Shown one piece after another: positions 43,086 to 51,569 of a stretch of DNA of 64,000 nt. The notes under the pieces were generated by a model. The model saw nothing but the letters and a program-made list of their open reading frames with translations. It made no database searches and was not told where the DNA came from. How positions within the stretch are numbered: the stretch's first letter is position 1; each line of letters begins with the position of its first letter. The translations under genes were made by a program, and so were the position numbers. Location: NCBI RefSeq assembly GCF_003991565.1, contig NZ_CP032819.1, positions 2,542,001 to 2,606,000 of the forward strand. The letters run 5' to 3'. Source of the stretch: Butyricimonas faecalis. GTDB taxonomy: Bacteria > Bacteroidota > Bacteroidia > Bacteroidales > Marinifilaceae.

Positions 43086-44393
43086 TTATTTGTCATTCAA
43101 TCCATATTTTTTCATTTTCCGATATAGTGTGGACGGATCAATATGCAGTATGCCTGCTGCTTGTTTGCGACTCCCATGGCTGGTTTTCAATGCCTGTATT
43201 ATCGAGTGTTTCTCTTCCGCATCGTTTTCAGGAAAAAGATTGATTTCCTCGGTCGCCGCTTCCAGTTTGATATTCAGGTCGGCGGTTTCAATGAGCGGCT
43301 GTTTAGCCATAAGTACCGCCCTTCTTATCCTGTTATGCAGTTCCCGTACGTTCCCAGGCCAGCGGTAAGAGAGAAGCAATTGTTCCGCTTCAGAACTGAA
43401 GCCTTCTGTCGGTCTTTTCAGTTCTCCGGAAAACTTTTTTCTGAAATGATGAGCCAAAGACAGAATGTCATCGGGGCATTCATGCAAGGAAGGCAGGACA
43501 ATCTCAAATTCGCATAGCCGGTGGTATAGGTCTTCCCTGAACCGTTTTTCTTGTATTGCAAGTTGGAGATCTTCATTGGTGGCGGCTACAATTCTTACAT
43601 TAGCCCGCTTTTCTTTGTTACCACCTATTGGGATGTATGTGCCTTCTTGCAAAACCCGCAGCAGCATGGCTTGGACGTCCAGGGACAAGATCCCTATTTC
43701 ATCCAGAAAGAGTGTTCCGCCTTTTGCCACTTCAAAATATCCGTCCTTGTTGGCGTCGGCACCGGTAAATGTTCCCTTTATGTGCCCGAAAAAGAGGGAG
43801 GGTGCAAGCTCCTTGGGTATGACTCCACAATTCACGGCGACAAACGGCATATCCTTCCGCTCTCCTATATAGTGGATACGCTGTGCAACCGATTCTTTTC
43901 CGGCACCGTTAGGACCAAGTATAAGCACAGAAATGTCAAATGGGGCGACTGTACTGACCAGATGTTCGACCTCCTGCATCTGAAGGCTGTTTCTGGGGAG
44001 CAAATCCTTGTTTTTGTCGCATATCACAGATTTGGGACGGAAAATATCTTTCAGTTGTCTTTGCAATTCGTCCATCTGTACCGGTTTTGCCAGATAGTCT
44101 TTGGCTCCCAGTTTTATGGCTTGTACAGCATCCGGTACTGAAGCATATCCGGTCATGATAATGAAAGGGATATCCATCCGTTCCTTCCGCATCCATTCGA
44201 GCAAAGATATACCGTCCCCTTCCGGCAGGCGTACGTCGGACAGCACAAGGTCGAAACTTTCTTTCTTGAGCAGTTTTCGTGCCCCAGGTTCATCTATTGT
44301 TATCTCTGCTTCATAACCGGATTTTTCCAACCTTTTTTTCTGTTGCCCGGCAAGCATGATGTTGTCTTCAACTATCAGTATTCTGTATTTCAT
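43086..44393 (-). CDS. rteB: Sigma-54-type response regulator (RteB-like)
   Basis: This 435-residue NtrC-class regulator has a receiver domain (phosphoacceptor D53 in LVLSDVRLPEGD), an AAA+ sigma-54 activator domain with Walker A GPNGAGKE and Walker B GGTLFLDEIG, and a C-terminal FIS helix-turn-helix (SRKQAAGILHIDPSTLYRKM). The sigma-54 contact loop reads GTFTGA rather than GAFTGA. RteB of CTnDOT, with RteA, controls excision and transfer. Here the rteA gene lies directly upstream (30 bases) and no tetQ is present, so the signal is probably not tetracycline in the CTnDOT way. Confidence 0.85.
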   Translation of the reverse strand: MKYRILIVEDNIMLAGQQKKRLEKSGYEAEITIDEPGARKLLKKESFDLVLSDVRLPEGDGISLLEWMRKERMDIPFIIMTGYASVPDAVQAIKLGAKDYLAKPVQMDELQRQLKDIFRPKSVICDKNKDLLPRNSLQMQEVEHLVSTVAPFDISVLILGPNGAGKESVAQRIHYIGERKDMPFVAVNCGVIPKELAPSLFFGHIKGTFTGADANKDGYFEVAKGGTLFLDEIGILSLDVQAMLLRVLQEGTYIPIGGNKEKRANVRIVAATNEDLQLAIQEKRFREDLYHRLCEFEIVLPSLHECPDDILSLAHHFRKKFSGELKRPTEGFSSEAEQLLLSYRWPGNVRELHNRIRRAVLMAKQPLIETADLNIKLEAATEEINLFPENDAEEKHSIIQALKTSHGSRKQAAGILHIDPSTLYRKMKKYGLNDK

Positions 44394-44423
44394 TCATGTT
44401 TTCATTTAATTATGTCCGTCCAT

Positions 44424-46721
44424 TTACGATAATCGGCTTTTTGTCTCAGATATCAGCCGGTCTATTCTTCTGACAATTCTTTCCACATCATTGCGGAATG
44501 CTGACTCATCCGTATCTTCCACATACTCTTCATAGCTGTACGATTCCAGCTCATGGGCTATTCCCAATTGCTCCCACATCGGGTACATCCTGTGCAGAGT
44601 TTCCCATATCCGCTTCCGGTCGAGCTTTTCCTGACTCAAAGAATCCAGCAAGTCAGAACTGTTCCTATTGGATTCCTCTATAAGAGTCTCCAAAGTCCAG
44701 CGTTCGTCTCCTGTAGTGACATACAGAGCCTCGAAATCTGGAGAATGATTATCCATTGTTCTGTTCTGTCCAATGAGTGACGAGAGAAATTCGAGCAGGT
44801 CCCTTGTATAGAACGGTTTGTGGATACAGCCGGCAAATCCGGCTTGAATATAGCGGTCTGCATCGCCGTCGTTACGGGCGGTCATTGCAGCTATGGGAAT
44901 TGTCCGTGAATTTCCTATGTTGGAAAGGCGTAGCAGATGCAACAGGTCAAAACCTCCCGTACCACGCATCTGTATATCGGTCAGCAATAGGTCGTATTCT
45001 CCGGTTCTCAATGCCTTGACCACTTCCTGTGCATTGGTACAGGCTCGGCATGAGATACCGTTCCGTTCCATCATTTCAACTGTGTTGCGCAATTGTATCG
45101 GATCGTCATCGACTACAAGAACCCGCCGAGGAAGTCTGAGGTTTCCCGTATAAGTTTCTGGCTTGTCTCTTGCAGGCTCATTGGTCTGCCTAAGCGGAAT
45201 TTCCACCTTGAATTCGCTGCCTTTACCGATCTGGCTCGAAACAGAGAGTCTTCCTCCGAACAGGTTCACCAGCCCTTTCGTAATGGAAAGTCCCAGTCCG
45301 AAGCCTTCTGAATCCAAATCAGGAGCAGCCCGTTCAAAGGGCTGAAAAATGCGTTGTGTTGTGTTCTCGCCCATTCCTATCCCCGTATCTTTGACCTTTA
45401 CTGAAAGAGTATCTTCTTCATAACTTGCCAGAAATTTGATATAACCTGTACGGGTGAATTTTACAGCATTCTCCAGAATGTTGACCACTATCTGCCTTAT
45501 GCGGTCTGCATCGCCAAGGACGGTGATGCCGCACCCCATAAAAGCCTTGTCAAACATCAATCCTTTGTCGTTCGCCTTGCGTGTGTATTCTTCAGCGATA
45601 CTTTCCAGAAAGGATTCAAGATGGAAAGGAATTTCGTTCAGGGTTTCTTTAGCATCGTCCAGACGGGAGAGGTCAAGCAGGCTGTTGGCAAGCCGGGTGA
45701 TATGACGGGATGATTCAAGGATGTTTCCGAGATAGGCATTGCGGCGTTTCCGGTCACGAGTATCCATGGCCAGTTCAGCACTGCCACTGATGGCATTGAG
45801 AGGTCCTCGTATGTCATGGGAAAGTGTGATGATTATTTTCTTGCGCATGTCGGAGAGTGTACGGTTTTGTGTTGCCGTATCTTCCAGTTCAGCCTTGTCC
45901 CTTTCCCTGCGGTTAAGGTCACGCATGATGATAAGGTGCGAAATGATGAGCAGGATGATGGCCATGCCGATTACTCCTGCCATTAAAAAGAACGACATTT
46001 TCTCTGCTTCTGCCATTTTTAACTCTCTTTGTGAGAAGGCAGTCTGTGCCTGTTCGTCAAGGTCGTTTATCAGCTTGTTCAATGTCCTGTTCAATTCCCT
46101 GTTGCGCATACGCAGGCTGTCGGCATAAATGTCCATTTCGTTCGCCTGTCTTTGATGTATTGCTATCAGGCTGTCGCTGAAATCATGAAGTTCTTTTTGG
46201 GATGGCATTACTTGTATTTCTTCTTTTTTCCCGAAGAATCCTGCAATCCCTTTTTTCTTTTGTTCTATGGTACGGATATGTGTTGCACGCCTCGCCACTT
46301 CCGGCAACTGGTTTACCAGCACGCTGTCCGCTTCAGTTCGCCGTTCAAACATTTCCATTATGTGCAGCAGGTGTGTCTCCTTTTCGGCAAGCAGAGCACG
46401 AAGAGTGTCTATCTGTTCCGGGCGTACATATTCACGGCAGTGTCGTTTAAGCGAGTTCAACAAACTGTCGGCTTGAAGTCGGTGGTTACGATAGTACAGA
46501 TAGTCCGCTTTGTTCCAATTTACCACACCCTCACCCAATGTGGCGAGCCCCGTAATACGGCGATGAGCCGTGTTGATACCACGACGTACAAGGTTTATGT
46601 TTGCCGTCTCTGCCTCAATTTCGCGCATCCGCTGCCGTTCATATATCAAAATGGCGGCCATGCTACCGATGACCGCCATAAGTATGGCATAGCCGAAAAA
46701 TATTTTATATCGCAGCGACAC
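44424..46721 (-). CDS. rteA: Hybrid sensor histidine kinase (RteA-like)
   Basis: This 765-residue hybrid kinase starts at a GTG. It has two transmembrane helices (about residues 7-27 and 245-265) around a periplasmic domain rich in helices, then HisKA (ITLSHDIRGPLNAISG), HATPase (NILENAVKFTRTG, DTGIGMGE, GFGLGLSI) and a receiver domain (VLVVDDDPIQLRN, LLLTDIQMRGTGG). A C-terminal Hpt-like helix bundle contains a histidine in WETLHRMYPMWEQLG. It would pass phosphate to the RteB-like regulator encoded next to it. It defines the element as a relative of CTnDOT, but lacking tetQ upstream, where a CdtB-like gene is found instead. Confidence 0.86.
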   Translation of the reverse strand: MSLRYKIFFGYAILMAVIGSMAAILIYERQRMREIEAETANINLVRRGINTAHRRITGLATLGEGVVNWNKADYLYYRNHRLQADSLLNSLKRHCREYVRPEQIDTLRALLAEKETHLLHIMEMFERRTEADSVLVNQLPEVARRATHIRTIEQKKKGIAGFFGKKEEIQVMPSQKELHDFSDSLIAIHQRQANEMDIYADSLRMRNRELNRTLNKLINDLDEQAQTAFSQRELKMAEAEKMSFFLMAGVIGMAIILLIISHLIIMRDLNRRERDKAELEDTATQNRTLSDMRKKIIITLSHDIRGPLNAISGSAELAMDTRDRKRRNAYLGNILESSRHITRLANSLLDLSRLDDAKETLNEIPFHLESFLESIAEEYTRKANDKGLMFDKAFMGCGITVLGDADRIRQIVVNILENAVKFTRTGYIKFLASYEEDTLSVKVKDTGIGMGENTTQRIFQPFERAAPDLDSEGFGLGLSITKGLVNLFGGRLSVSSQIGKGSEFKVEIPLRQTNEPARDKPETYTGNLRLPRRVLVVDDDPIQLRNTVEMMERNGISCRACTNAQEVVKALRTGEYDLLLTDIQMRGTGGFDLLHLLRLSNIGNSRTIPIAAMTARNDGDADRYIQAGFAGCIHKPFYTRDLLEFLSSLIGQNRTMDNHSPDFEALYVTTGDERWTLETLIEESNRNSSDLLDSLSQEKLDRKRIWETLHRMYPMWEQLGIAHELESYSYEEYVEDTDESAFRNDVERIVRRIDRLISETKSRLS

Positions 46722-46747
46722 TGTTTGTTGATGAAAAATATAATTGG

Positions 46748-47404
46748 TTAACTAAATATCAATATCACAGGATAGTGATCCCCACCCATCATATGATATC
46801 TTAGTACACATGTTCTTAGCTGTAATCTGCTATCGATAAGGAAATAATCTAATTCTCGACCTGAAAAATGTGTTGGCATACCACAACAAGCAAAATTAGC
46901 ACTATTTCCCGGCCTACTCCTGGTACCTGTGGTCATTATTCTTAAATATTCTGATAATTCGCTTGGCGTTGAATTCATATCTCCGCCAATGATGAAAGGA
47001 GATACTGCATGACGTACTAAATCTCTTATATCTCCTACAGCACCAGACCCAGATTCGCAATGAAGGGTATAAATGTTACATCCATTATAATTTAAACAAA
47101 TTGCAGATCGGCCTGTTCCTGATATCAGATAATGTATTGATGCTACAAAATTCAAATCCGCAATGATACAAGTATTACATCTACAATTATAAGCACCTGC
47201 ATGTTCTACCACAACATAGTGGTATCTACCACTATGTTGTGCAGGCAGTATGAAATTACCACATTCTTGTATCATAACGACATTACATTGTTCTGTTGTT
47301 AATAGATGATTCAATATATTTAATTTAATAGCATCATTAAGAGGATTTCCTTGGGAATTCCATGTACAAATTTTCATATGGCTGTTTTTAGATGTTTGAT
47401 GCAT
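46748..47404 (-). CDS. CdtB/DNase I-like endonuclease-exonuclease-phosphatase protein
   Basis: This 218-residue protein has the active-site pattern of the endonuclease/exonuclease/phosphatase fold and looks most like the cytolethal distending toxin subunit CdtB. The motifs are TWNSQGN at 14-20, the metal-binding glutamate in QECG (E47), SGTGRSA, the catalytic histidine in LHCES (H115), GDMN (141-144), ELDYF and DHYPV (D209, H210). It has no signal peptide and 12 cysteines, including CxCxxC at 74-79, unusual for an exported protein. The ATG at 47377 (MKICTWNS) is an alternative start. It ends the cassette that begins with a 47-residue ORF and two DUF2589 genes, and its base composition is AT-rich compared with the flanking fimbrial genes. 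Confidence 0.75.
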   Translation of the reverse strand: MHQTSKNSHMKICTWNSQGNPLNDAIKLNILNHLLTTEQCNVVMIQECGNFILPAQHSGRYHYVVVEHAGAYNCRCNTCIIADLNFVASIHYLISGTGRSAICLNYNGCNIYTLHCESGSGAVGDIRDLVRHAVSPFIIGGDMNSTPSELSEYLRIMTTGTRSRPGNSANFACCGMPTHFSGRELDYFLIDSRLQLRTCVLRYHMMGGDHYPVILIFS

Positions 47405-47477
47405 TTATTATGTTTTCATAATAATTATTATCAAATTTGAACGGGACTTTATACATCCCGTTCTATATGTTTATACT

Positions 47478-48179
47478 CTATTTACTGCTTTCTGTATTTA
47501 TAGGCTCGATACAGGAAGCCATTATATCCATCAGTTTAGACAGACCTTCGGTCTGCGGCTGCTGACTGGCTGTCACATGTATCTGGTATTTTGCCGTTTG
47601 GTTGGTCATGCGGGTGTTCTCGCGGGCGGTCGTGACTTTGCCGCTGATTTCCGCATTTATAAACCAATGTTTTGCAGAAGCTTTTGCCTCTACTTCTGCG
47701 TTGGTAGTGCTTTTTACGTTTGATGTATCGGTAACCTCCATCTGGAAATCGACATCCACGCGATCTATGAGCAGGGAAGGAATAGGCACCAATCCTATAA
47801 ACGGAGCCTTGACACTTTGTGACATTGTTGTCATTTTTCCATCCTGCTGTATCGGTCTTTCGACATCGAATTCCAATATACGCGCTTTATTGCCGCTTTT
47901 ACCATCAAATGCAATTTGCTGGTAGAAATTCCATGCTGTCGCTGCCAATTCCTGTTGTGCTTCGGCTGCTGCAATAAGTGGAGCTGCAATAAGTTCCCGC
48001 ATGGGAAGCCCCTTGAATTTGTCAGTCACGTTTGAATCTGCTTTAAGAACTGGAGAAGTTTCTCTGTTTTGAGTCTCTTCCAATGCAGCGGAGATAATTT
48101 CTTTCGCCTGTCCGCTTACATTTTCATTCAAGTTTTCCGCATTTTCTTGTTGCCCTTGGTTCTTTATTTCTTCTGCCAT
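47478..48179 (-). CDS. DUF2589 family protein (233 residues)
   Basis: This protein has no signal peptide. An acidic N-terminal tail of about 60 residues leads into the DUF2589 core: FKGLPMRELIAAPLIAAAEAQ, PFIGLVPIPSLLIDRVDVDFQMEV and NAEISGKVTTARENTRMTNQ (all in part), then YQIHVTASQQPQTEGLSKLMDI. The pattern is of a beta-rich fold that binds partners or forms assemblies; the function is unknown. It is 22 bases after a second DUF2589 gene and 73 bases before the CdtB-like gene. The pair and the nuclease may form one system. Confidence 0.72.
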   Translation of the reverse strand: MAEEIKNQGQQENAENLNENVSGQAKEIISAALEETQNRETSPVLKADSNVTDKFKGLPMRELIAAPLIAAAEAQQELAATAWNFYQQIAFDGKSGNKARILEFDVERPIQQDGKMTTMSQSVKAPFIGLVPIPSLLIDRVDVDFQMEVTDTSNVKSTTNAEVEAKASAKHWFINAEISGKVTTARENTRMTNQTAKYQIHVTASQQPQTEGLSKLMDIMASCIEPINTESSK

Positions 48180-48200
48180 AACATTTGAATTTTAAAATTG

Positions 48201-48698
48201 TTAGATATTTTTTACAAAATCGTCAATAATTCGGGAAATGCTCTCCGGAGTCTCCTGAACCTTAAAATTGACGCAAACCTCCATGACATCATCCGCATCC
48301 GGTTTTATGTTGCTCATCTGCATCTGGAGATTGGCTCTGTGCGGACTGGATAACAGCAAGTTGTTTTCCGGGATCTGTGATTCCACGCTTCCGACCTTCG
48401 CCTTGAACTTTATCTGCACATTATCCATTGCAAGATAATGATGGGATATCAAGGCTATAAGTGGAATATCAATAGTCTTGTCTCCAACCATGATTTTTTT
48501 CGATTGGAACGTATTTGCGTTATTTGCATTTGTTCCTTCAAAAAGTCTGGTCAGATTTTGTATCTGATGATTCTGTAATGTATCTTGTGCACAGTTTACG
48601 GCGTACTGCAAACCATTCATAATATCAGAGAATGAATTGGTTTGAACACTGTCCGGCTCATCGTCATTATTTTTCTTGCCTCTGTGAAAAAGTCCCAT
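48201..48698 (-). CDS. DUF2589 family protein (165 residues)
   Basis: This is the shorter of two adjacent DUF2589 proteins. It begins with a basic N-terminus (MGLFHRGKKNNDDEP), then a helix (SFSDIMNGLQYAVNCAQDTLQ, in part), and a beta-rich core with IDIPLIALISHHYLAMDNVQIKFKAKV (in part) and MQMSNIKPDADDVMEVCVNFKV (in part). The LIALI/PIPSL and FQVE strands align with the larger paralogue. It starts 9 bases after a short ORF with a strong ribosome site. The role is unknown; its position suggests a complex with the larger protein. Confidence 0.7.
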   Translation of the reverse strand: MGLFHRGKKNNDDEPDSVQTNSFSDIMNGLQYAVNCAQDTLQNHQIQNLTRLFEGTNANNANTFQSKKIMVGDKTIDIPLIALISHHYLAMDNVQIKFKAKVGSVESQIPENNLLLSSPHRANLQMQMSNIKPDADDVMEVCVNFKVQETPESISRIIDDFVKNI

Positions 48699-48707
48699 GT
48701 TTTTTAT

Positions 48708-48851
48708 TTAATTACTTGATTTGTTGCCTTTAATGAGCACCAATCTTGACAATGTCCGGCTTACAGCTTCCATATTTACACTGGAGTCTATATTATTATT
48801 GACAATGCCTTGATGCCAAAACCAATATGGTGGATTCTCCGTGTGTTCCAT
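48708..48851 (-). CDS. Unannotated 47-residue ORF heading the DUF2589/CdtB-like cassette
   Basis: The ATG at 48851 follows AAAGGAGGACGTG, with an AGGAGG ribosome site (rare in Bacteroidetes) 5 bases before the start. The product begins MEHTENPPYWFWHQGIVN, continues MEAVSRTLSRLVLIKG and ends in KSSN. It has an aromatic patch (YWFWH) and a predicted amphipathic helix. It ends 9 bases before the DUF2589 gene. The fit of start, ribosome site and spacing argues for translation. Homology cannot be judged by eye. It could be a small regulator or immunity peptide. Confidence 0.6.
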   Translation of the reverse strand: MEHTENPPYWFWHQGIVNNNIDSSVNMEAVSRTLSRLVLIKGNKSSN

Positions 48852-48894
48852 CACGTCCTCCTTTTTTATTGGGGTTATACTTCGGTTAATGTTC

Positions 48895-48923
48895 GTTGCG
48901 GGCGGAACATTTCCGTCCGCAAC
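48895..48923 (-). terminator. Hairpin at the end of the fimbrillin operon
   Basis: GTTGCGGGCGGAA and TTCCGTCCGCAAC pair with one mismatch around CAT, directly after the last fimbrillin gene on the minus strand. There is no T-run after it, so it may protect the mRNA end as well as terminate. Confidence 0.6.
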
Positions 48924-48926
48924 GGC

Positions 48927-49802
48927 TTACTGCTTCCTCAAGGTAGGCAATGCTCCTTTAAGTTCGTAACGCCACTTTGAGCCTGCGTTCTGCAAGGCGG
49001 TGTTCATGGCATCAACGGCTTTCTGCCAGGTAACGACAGAGCCGTCCACCTTCGTGGCTCCGGTGCTTTCCCTATTGTAGCCGATGCCTTGTTCATGATT
49101 GTTTTTCCAATAGCAGGCGGTCACGGTGGTGTAGTTATTTCCCAAAAAGCCGCCGATATGTACATAGCCAGTGCTACTACCCGTACTGGTTACGTTGCCC
49201 GTGGCATAGCAGGCAAGGAGGCTGCTTCCTGCGTTCATTCCCACCAGACCGCCGCCAGCGATATTCTTTTTGGGGGCTATTTCTAAGGTCACGTTGCCCG
49301 TGGCATAGCAAGCGGTCAGGGTGGCATTCGAATTCGTCTGACCTGCCACGCCGCCGACATCGACCATTCCCTTCACTGTGGCAGAGGAACTGCATCCGGT
49401 GATGGAACCGCCTATTTGAACACCCACCACACCGCCGACATACACCGTGCCGCTGACGCTGCCCGACACCGAGCAGTTTTCAATGGTGCCCCAGCTAGAT
49501 CCTACCACGCCGCCAATACTGCCGCCATATATTTGATTGCTTGTTATCTGTACGCCCTCCATCACCACGTTCTTCACCGTACCAGCTCTATTGAGCCAGC
49601 CGAACAGACCCGCATATTCGTCATTTGTCGTAAAGGTCAGCCCCGTAATGGTATGGCCGCCACCGTCGAAGGTGCCTTTGTATGAGTTGTCGTAGTCTGT
49701 GCCTATCGGCGTCCAGTCTTTGCCGGTGAGGTCAATGTTTTTGTCGAGGGTAATGTTAATGTCGGTCTTACCTCCGTTCACTAATTCGGCAACATTCATC
49801 AG
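48927..49802 (-). repeat. Duplicated 3' half of fimbrillin genes, copy A
   Basis: About 870 bases encoding the shared GLUG region match 50688-51569 closely. Small indels and substitutions are concentrated around the region encoding NRAGTV in this copy and NFGKFGTV in the other. Confidence 0.85.
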
Positions 49803-50624
49803 ACCATCGGCGGAGGTCACGGTGTAGCTGCCGTTGCTCTCTATGGTATAGCCCAGGTCTTTTGCCGCAGCGAGGGAGACGGTGTAGGTATATTCACCGC
49901 CCGCCTGCCAGTCGGTAGCATTCTTCATCTTATAAACGAAGGTCTTGCCGTTAGTGAAGGTGCAGGTAATGAATGCCGTGCCAGCAGCCACACTTTGCGG
50001 GGCTACGATGGCGGTGTAGGTGTTGCTGCCCTTGTCATACGGGGTGATTTTATCCGGATTGTCGCCTTCGGTGGAGAGACCCGTCAGCTGCACGGATGCC
50101 AGCCCCTCGGTGTAGTCCGTCAGAACGATGGTCACTCGCGCCGTGCGGTGGGTGAAGCGGAGCGTGGGGCTACCGTAGGTCACCGTCTGTCCGTCGGCTA
50201 CGATGAGGTCGCTGCCCTCAAAGTCTTTCTGGGCACTTTGGTTGGCTTTTACCTTCACAGCAGGCGGAGTTGTCTCGCCCTCGGTGTATGGCCACCACGC
50301 TGTGACGGTGATGTCGTTGTGGCTGGTCCAGTAGTACGGGTCGGTGGAGGTCAGCGTGGCGCTGGTGGGGGCGGCGGTGGAGGGCGTCACGTCGTATGCC
50401 TTCACCGTGCCGTCCATCAGGACTGCCACGCTCTGCACACCCTCCCAATTGCCGTCCGCTGGGGCACGGGTGCCGGCGGTGGCTGTCGCGACGGGATTCA
50501 GCCCCGTGGCGGTGAAGACGATGGGTGTGCCTTCCGCCCCTTCCGGCAGGAAGCCCGCTTCGTCCTGTGTGCAGGCGCCCAATAAGAGGGCGAGCGCTGC
50601 AAGTGCAAAAAATCTTGTCTTCAT
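48927..50624 (-). CDS. Fimbrillin-family lipoprotein with GLUG-type repeats (copy 1)
   Basis: This is a 565-residue lipoprotein (MKTRFFALAALALLLGA, then CTQDEAG). The ATG at 50624 is preferred to 50681 because it gives a normal signal peptide. The N-terminal half is a fimbrillin (Mfa1-like) beta-sandwich: VYWTSHND, VTVTAWWPYTEG-like and RFTHRTARVTIVL segments. The C-terminal half is a series of GLUG/beta-helix repeats (GLFGWLNRAGTVKNVVMEG, NCSVSGSVSGTVYVGGVVG, ACYATGNV) ending in LKGALPTLRKQ. The C-terminal half is nearly identical to that of the next gene. It would be a surface fimbrial or adhesive subunit, processed on export, as for FimA/Mfa1. Confidence 0.82.
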   Translation of the reverse strand: MKTRFFALAALALLLGACTQDEAGFLPEGAEGTPIVFTATGLNPVATATAGTRAPADGNWEGVQSVAVLMDGTVKAYDVTPSTAAPTSATLTSTDPYYWTSHNDITVTAWWPYTEGETTPPAVKVKANQSAQKDFEGSDLIVADGQTVTYGSPTLRFTHRTARVTIVLTDYTEGLASVQLTGLSTEGDNPDKITPYDKGSNTYTAIVAPQSVAAGTAFITCTFTNGKTFVYKMKNATDWQAGGEYTYTVSLAAAKDLGYTIESNGSYTVTSADGLMNVAELVNGGKTDINITLDKNIDLTGKDWTPIGTDYDNSYKGTFDGGGHTITGLTFTTNDEYAGLFGWLNRAGTVKNVVMEGVQITSNQIYGGSIGGVVGSSWGTIENCSVSGSVSGTVYVGGVVGVQIGGSITGCSSSATVKGMVDVGGVAGQTNSNATLTACYATGNVTLEIAPKKNIAGGGLVGMNAGSSLLACYATGNVTSTGSSTGYVHIGGFLGNNYTTVTACYWKNNHEQGIGYNRESTGATKVDGSVVTWQKAVDAMNTALQNAGSKWRYELKGALPTLRKQ

Positions 50625-50687
50625 TATATCTGTTATTTTATTACTCTGGTTCTTTCCGTTGCGGGCGTAACTTTTCCCCACGACGGT

Positions 50688-51569
50688 TTACTGCTTCCTC
50701 AAGGTGGGCAATGCTCCCTTAAGTTCGTAACGCCACTCTGAGCCTGCGTTCTGCAAGGCGGTGTTCATGGCATCAACGGCTTTCTGCCAGGTAACGACAG
50801 AGCCGTCCACCTTCGTGGCTCCGGTGCTTTTCCTATTGTAGCCGATGCCTTGTTCATGATTGTTCTTCCAATAGCAGGCGGTCACGGTAATGTAGTTATC
50901 TCCCAAAAAGCCGCCGATATGTACATAGCCAGTGCTACTACCCGTACTGGTTACGTTGCCCGTGGCATAGCAGGCAAGGAGGCTGATTCCGTCGTTGAAT
51001 CCTACCAGACCGCCGCCAGAGATATTCTGTCTGGGGTCTATTTCTATGGTCACGTTGCCTGTGGCATAGCAAGCGGTCAAGGTGGCACCAAAAATCGTCT
51101 GACCTGCCACGCCGCCGACATTGAGCGTTCCCTTCACTGTGGCAGAGGAACTGCATCCGGTGATGGAACCGTCCCTTTGAGCACCCACCACACCGCCGAC
51201 GCTCACCGTGCCGCTGACGCTGCCCGACACCGAGCAGTTTTCAATGGTGCCCCGGCTATATCCTGCCACGCCGCCGGCATAACCCGACCTGTGATTGCAT
51301 GTTATCTGTATGCCATCCATCACCACATTCTTCACCGTACCGAATTTACCGAAATTACCGAGATAGCCGAACAGACCCGCATATTCGTCATTTGTCGTAA
51401 CGGTCAGCCCCGTGATGGTATGGCCTCCGCCGTCGAAGGTGCCGGTGTATGAGTTGTCGTAGTCTGTGCCTATCGGCGTCCAGACTTTGCCTGTGAGGTC
51501 AATGTTTTTGTCGAGGGTAATGTTTATGTCGGTCTTACCTCCGTTCACTAATTCGGCTACATTCATCAG
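50688..51569 (-). repeat. Duplicated 3' half of fimbrillin genes, copy B
   Basis: Direct repeat of 48927-49802, ending at the same point (the codons for GLMNVAELVNGGKT). Upstream of that point the two genes no longer align by eye. Confidence 0.85.
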
